Shown here in pieces: positions 58,804 through 64,000 of a DNA stretch of 64,000 nt. The translations under genes were made by a program, and so were the position numbers. The notes below the pieces were generated by a model. The model was not told the DNA's origin. It saw only the letters and a list, made by a program, of their open reading frames with translations, and searched no databases. Numbering within the stretch: position 1 is the first letter of the stretch; every line of letters starts with the position of its first letter. The stretch lies in the NCBI GenBank assembly GCA_031216445.1, contig CM062202.1, positions 18,038,001 to 18,102,000 on the forward strand. Reading direction: 5' to 3'. Source of the stretch: Lateolabrax maculatus. Its lineage: Eukaryota; Chordata; Actinopteri; Acropomatiformes; Lateolabracidae.

Positions 58804-61800
58804 CAAAAAATACACACTCACACAGAAATCTTTTAGCTGTTTTTTGCTTCCACTTGTATTCAGTTTTTAACTGAATGTGCTGCAGTACAGAGATATATAT
58901 TGAATGGTTTAGACAAGCTTTGGCTTTGATGGAGGGAAAGAGCGAGAAGGGTAATCAGATTGCTACATGACTCATCTCCACCAGCTCGACATCTCTCAGG
59001 ACTTTGCCGTGCCAGCACACTCACACTCCTCTGTCTGCCGCAGGCTGCACCAAACATACAGAGAAGAATCTTCTTAGATACAACCACTAAAATGTCGATT
59101 ATTTTACGGATACCTGGGTTTTTTAATCTGTAGCTTTGTCTTTAGTGTGGATGTGTAATGTGTGAGAAGTGAAACAGGACATCCGCTTTCGGGGCTTATC
59201 AAACATTTAGTTTCCAGACTCCCCAGGACAACGGCCTCTTGTGTTCTCTGACTGACTGGGTAATGACCCGTGAGCCTCATGCAGCAGGTCACACACACAC
59301 ACACACACACACACACGAAACATACACTAAGAGTAATCCGTGGTAGCTTTCAAAGCACTCACAGTGGCAGGATTTAATACCCGCTAAAAGTGTGTGTGCA
59401 GTACTCCTGGTACTGTTAAATGCTTCGGATAAAAGAATAAAGCAACTGGCATACATGCTGTCAAACATTAAGTAGTGTTGCAGGGGTTACACACATTGCC
59501 CCCCCACCCCCCCACCCCCCTCCTGTCGGCGGGAGCTGATTTATTCATACATTGCAGCAGTGTATTCTTTAAGGGTGGTTTCTTTTTCAGCCTGCACCTG
59601 AAACATAAACACACTTTGTTATCTGATACCGCAGAACACAAGTATGAATACTGCCACACGTGCACCCGAGCAAGCACCCATGCATACACGCACGTCTCAA
59701 GTATGAACTGAGGCACACAAACAACACCTGCCTTCTCCTCCCTCACAGTAATGCGGAGAAACACAATTTAAGCAGCCGATATCTCCTCTAACAAGCATAC
59801 AGCCGGGCACAAACTACCAGTTACATGCCTCATTGGGATTCGTTTGAGTGTGGAAGATTGTTTGTGCAGTTGCGTGTTATGTTTGTGTGTGTGTGTGTGT
59901 GTGAGGGTGTGTGTGTGTGTGTGTGTGGAGATAGAGATGGAACTAAGTCTGCAGCTGATGAATGAGAGATCATTACTGCTGCAGAGGAGACAGTATAATG
60001 AGCTCGCTGGATCCGTACGCACCGCAAACAAGATCCAGGTCAAGAAGAGAAGCTGGTGTCTTCAAGTGATGGTTTCAAGATGCCATCAATCATCTCTGCA
60101 GCCCGTTTCGACGCGATGATGTCTTCCAGTACGGCAGCGGAATGGGAGAGGCAGTTTGAGTTCATTTTCCAAAAAATCATGGGTGGAGAAAAAGGAAAAA
60201 AAAAAAAAAAAGTCCTTTCATAGCTTGGAGGTTCAGCTTTCAAGTAAATCTTGCGCTGGTGTTAAATGGAAGATTTGAGAAATGGTGGCAGTCGCGTGGG
60301 CATGCATCTCAAGATAGACTCCGGCTCTAGGCATTGACACGTTCAAATTATTCATGCCTGGTAATTCACCCGTGAAATGATGACTGAGAGAGCGCAATAA
60401 TGTGAGGAATGTGGAGGAAGTATCATCTCTGCCATTGCTTGTCACTGTAAAAATGTGTGTGTGTGTGTGTGTGTGTGTCTCCCTGTGGCCTGCTATTAGC
60501 ACAGTAATGAGACACCTGTTACTCTCGTACTCCTCCAGCATCCCACAGTCCCTCCGGGGAGATCAACAATCTCACGACAGCAGCGGGATGATGACAGGGG
60601 GGAAAAAAAAGGAGGAAGAGGAAGACACAGTGAGAGGCAGAGAGGGAGGAAACGGGGAGAAAAGCACGGGGACGATGACAGGGACCTGAGAGGCAGAGCA
60701 GAAATAGAGACCGAGAGGAGGAGGGATGATTTGATTGAGACTGTGTGCCGGGGACAAATGTTGTTCATTAGAGGTAATTGCCTTTCTCAGCCAACCTCCT
60801 CCCGTTTGATTTTCATTTCATCCTGATTTGTCGGCTCATTTCCCATGTGAGCGAGTTCACACGCAATCTTCTCACCTCTCCGTTCTCAGCCAGAGAGGGT
60901 AAGGCACGGAGCTGGCAGGATTCAGATTCAGGGAACATTGGTGGCTCGCGGTGCAGACGTGAACAACCCGAGTGAGGGCCCGTGATTTGTAAACTCGACA
61001 ATGAATATTTATGACTTGTTCCCTTCTGCTTGATACATATTTATGATCATCTTGTCACTGTTTGAAAATAGACTTGATGGAGGAATTGCACACAGCTTAA
61101 GTGAAGTTATGGGCTCGCTGCAACAATTTAGGTCTCTCCAGCCTACTGAGCTCCTCATCGTTGAATTCATATTTATGGGAACACTATGAAGCTAAGAGCA
61201 CTCATAAGAACATTGTTGTAGCATTATGGCTTCAGTCTGAGTCTCTACCTACTAAGGTAAGGAGACAAATGTTTTGTCAATTTGAAAGGCAAAATTGTAA
61301 AGGAAAAGTTACAATGTGAAACTGAAAGCTGAAGTATTAATTTTGAACGCTGAAAAAAATAACAGCGTAACCAAATGATAAACAAGTGTCTGAAAAGTCT
61401 TTTCAATTCAAATGTAAATTTGATTAAATTCTAGAATCTCTTTGAATAAATAATTTGTACTGTTTCAGATCTAATTTCTAACGTTAAAAGGTCTGCATTT
61501 CCATTTACAGTTAATCTGCCAATTATGTTCTCAATTCATAATTTTGCCTTTAAAATGTCAGAATAGTTATGCCCATCAGAGCCAAAGTGACGTACTTTAA
61601 CTACTTTGTTAACTATCACATAAGAGTGAAAAAGTACCACAGTGGTAACATATCTTAAACTGTGCTTTATAAACCTGTTAAAACTTGCCAGAAACAACTG
61701 ATTTCTACATTTTAATTATGCCTGAGCAAGGATTGCTAGGACTGCAGTATATTCCCCCCTGAAGGTTAAAGAAGTAAAGAAGCAGCTTTCCTGATGGCTG

Positions 61801-62132
61801 ACAATTAATGATAATAATACACTTTTATTTTTTCCTTAAGTTTTGTGTATTTCCCACAGGCAGGATGGACAGGTAAAGATTGACCAAAGCCCAGTTCTTT
61901 ACTCTGCACAAAGCTCTACTCGACACAAGAGCATCCACAAACACTATATGGCGCTAACATCCTAAAATGAATTTTAGGGTTTAGTTGCTACTACGTAATA
62001 CTTTGCTTTTTCTTAGCTTTAGGATTTTTACTAAGCTCCACTGGAGACCAATAACTGCCTAGTTTAAATCTTCAAAAAGGTGAAGCACAGATCAGACAAC
62101 ACAGTCACAATTACCTGAAATCCTTTGACCTC
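58804..62132. other. LRR gene-golim4 spacer
   Basis: This 3.3 kb stretch lies between convergent genes. It has CA tracts at 59,290-59,316 and GT tracts at 59.89-59.93 kb and 60,455-60,479. A C-rich stretch is near 59,500, a purine-rich block at 60.58-60.73 kb, and A/T-rich sequence follows from 61 kb. No gene was recognised. Confidence 0.6.
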
Positions 62133-62138
62133 TTTATT
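62133..62138 (-). terminator. golim4: Probable golim4 poly(A) signal
   Basis: TTTATT on the plus strand is AATAAA on the minus strand, 1.05 kb past the golim4 stop codon. The intervening 62,139-63,188 would be its 3' untranslated region. Other signals further left are possible. Confidence 0.4.
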
Positions 62139-63188
62139 CCACTCACACCATTCAGGTGACAAACTTGGTTCAATACAATCAAAATCCCACATTTTTGTAT
62201 CAAATATAACTGGTGGAAAATGTACAAATTGCCAGCATTTCTTTTACTATACATTGTACAGTAGACTAAAGATTTTGCAGTAAATTGCATTAGGTCTGTG
62301 AATTTAATTCACACCAGCAGTCGACATAAAATGGCCCTCCATTTAAGGCTGTGCTGAAGCAATATGCAAGAGGTTCAGCACTAATTGATATGCGATTATC
62401 TCTCCTGTCCTACTGAAATGCTTTTCCAAATGTAAAACGAATAAGACCTTGAAGAAGTTTCCAAGAATGGAAAGGCACATGTCAGCACAGAAAGGCTTCA
62501 CCAGAATGTCTTTTGACCTGCATCTGCAGAAATATCCAGTGAAAATACTCCTGTGTATCAGCTCCGAGAAGTTGGTAAAAGCCATTATGACACAAACTAG
62601 TTCATTCAGGGGAAATAAAAAGAAATGTTGCACCTTTTTACGATTGTCAGAGTTGTCACAATCATCAATAAATAACAGAGAACGACTTGATCGATTGGAA
62701 TGACGAGATGTAAATTAAAAATTGAGCTCTACAAAGAATACAACTGTTTACATAAAACATACATATAAAAGGCCTGGACATGAGGACGTCAGAATAACAT
62801 AATTTATCTTTGCTTTCTTTACACATATCCAAAGACAACACATGATAAAAATACATTCTCTGCCTGTCTGCTTAAAAACAGAACCAGGCAGGCAATCAGG
62901 CAGACGTGCGAGTAGACAGGAAAGCAAATGAATAAAAAAACATACAGTATATATCCTATTTCCGCCCAACAAATTCTGTCCATCTCCACAGTGTAAGCTG
63001 GTCAGTTCCATCCCCACAGTGTTTGGAATAGCATCCGATCTTCCAGGCATAACATCCCAATTTTCCTAATTGGAATTCTGAATGGATGGCTGATTATATT
63101 CCGTTGGGAAACAAGGGTAAGAAAGACCTGGTAGGCCCTATGGGCAGCTGAAAAAAGGCACTGCAACTGGTCAAAGTCTGCGTCCGTC

Positions 63189-63344
63189 TTACATCTCTGC
63201 CCTCCGATTGGTTCCCTTCTCTCGACCAGCCGCATCCTCCGCTAGTTCCTCTTCTTCCTCTTCGTAATTCTCTTCCTCGTTATTCTCAGCCTCTTTTCTG
63301 TGATCCCCCTCCTTTCTTGGTCCATCCCTGTTTTTTACTTCATC
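63189..63344 (-). CDS. golim4: GOLIM4 (GPP130) C-terminal exon, gene continues past the right edge
   Basis: This last coding exon gives 51 residues and TAA after a good acceptor (tttgctccag). It opens DEVKNRDGPRKEGDH, passes through an acidic run (NNEEENYEEEEEE) and ends REKGTNRRAEM. Mammalian GOLIM4 ends in the same way, with a YEEEEEE-like run and a final RRAEM. GOLIM4 is a type II membrane protein of the cis-Golgi that cycles through endosomes and is degraded in response to manganese; this tail is lumenal. A 19-nt sequence at 63,861-63,879 has an acceptor (catattcag), a donor (gtgagtga) and the right phase to be a preceding microexon. That is unproven. Minus orientation next to serpini1 matches the human order. 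Confidence 0.85.
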   Translation of the reverse strand, partial: DEVKNRDGPRKEGDHRKEAENNEEENYEEEEEELAEDAAGREKGTNRRAEM

Positions 63345-64000
63345 CTGGAGCAAATCACAAGCACACAACAACGACTATTTAATGGCCATTATATGCACAT
63401 TTTGGATATTTGTTATTTAGATGGTCATTTCAGACATTTACAGGTTAATTTAATGTAAATTCTATTATTTGTCTTCATGTTTACCTCTCAGTCTCATGAT
63501 TTTGAGCCATTTTACAGGTTAAGAGTAGAGACAACCAAGTATGTAGGCATAGCAATAAAGCACAGATTTACAAGAAACATGTTTAAAGTTCCATCCCCAT
63601 ACAATCTATGATTTGTGACTCTGTGATGGGCAAAGGGCATTAACATACTAGCATGTTTCTTCTACTTATCTGTCTATAGGATTGAAACTGATAGGATCTT
63701 ATTTACTATTGTAAATAAATGGAAGCAGAGACACTTGTATAAAAGGTTCAACTGAAACACCTCTACCAGACCAACTGTGCAGCAGTGGATGAATGAAGCT
63801 GAATGTAGTGAAAGCTCCACTGACCTCAAGTTACAGAGAAACTTAAGTACGTTCACTCACTGGGCGACTGGGTCTGGGACTGAATATGAAACAAGTCAGT
63901 GAAGAAGTGGGGGGACTAAGACCTTACAGATACACCATCATATTAAGTTATATAGAAACCATTGTTTCATCTGCATCAGAATTATTTAACAGATCCAGGT

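Noticed and set aside
1..64000. CRISPR arrays, operons, tRNA or rRNA genes
   Set aside because: No regularly spaced direct repeats, prokaryotic gene packing or recognisable structural RNA were seen. This is eukaryotic intron-rich sequence.

Overview
The window is vertebrate nuclear DNA, almost certainly from a ray-finned (teleost) fish. The genes are split by GT-AG introns, (CA)n/(GT)n microsatellites are very dense, and the dispersed repeats are typical of fish (hAT and Tc1-type remnants, MITEs, an L2/CR1-like LINE piece). No prokaryotic gene organisation, CRISPR array or plasmid feature is present.

Five protein-coding genes could be rebuilt exon by exon from translations and splice sites. 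In order they are: wdr49/cfap337 (minus, 3.75-18.56 kb, its 3' end not found); pdcd10/ccm3 (minus, 23.2-28.3 kb, untranslated first exon near 32.1 kb); serpini1/neuroserpin (plus, untranslated first exon ending at 33,022, coding 43.7-50.9 kb); a leucine-rich-repeat gene (plus, 54.2-58.5 kb); and the 3' end of golim4 (minus, 63.19 kb to the right edge). WDR49-PDCD10-SERPINI1-...-GOLIM4 is, as I recall it, the order and orientation on human 3q26, so this is an old block of conserved synteny. The LRR gene sits where human has, from memory, only a pseudogene called LRRC77P.

pdcd10 and serpini1 are divergent and share a CpG-rich interval (about 32.1-33.0 kb) holding a ZNF143/THAP11-like element, an inverted CCAAT box and a GC box. 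Both genes have an untranslated first exon there, and serpini1 then has a 10.7 kb first intron. wdr49 is a ciliary WD-repeat family and carries an RFX X-box-like palindrome across its start codon; a near-perfect X-box also lies upstream of the LRR gene, which may therefore be ciliary as well.

The remaining sequence is introns and spacers. It holds a decayed hAT transposase (6.6-7.3 kb), a possible solo LTR (7.5-8.0 kb), an L2/CR1-like LINE piece (12.5-12.8 kb), several MITE-like inverted-repeat elements (9.6, 22.1, 37.7 and 47.6 kb), a deleted Tc1-like element (30.1 kb) and many simple repeats. Several simple repeats abut or form splice sites. I found no clearly new system. The best leads are the LRR gene, splice signals built from GT repeats, the X-boxes, the neuroserpin P1' change and two unassigned exons upstream of wdr49.
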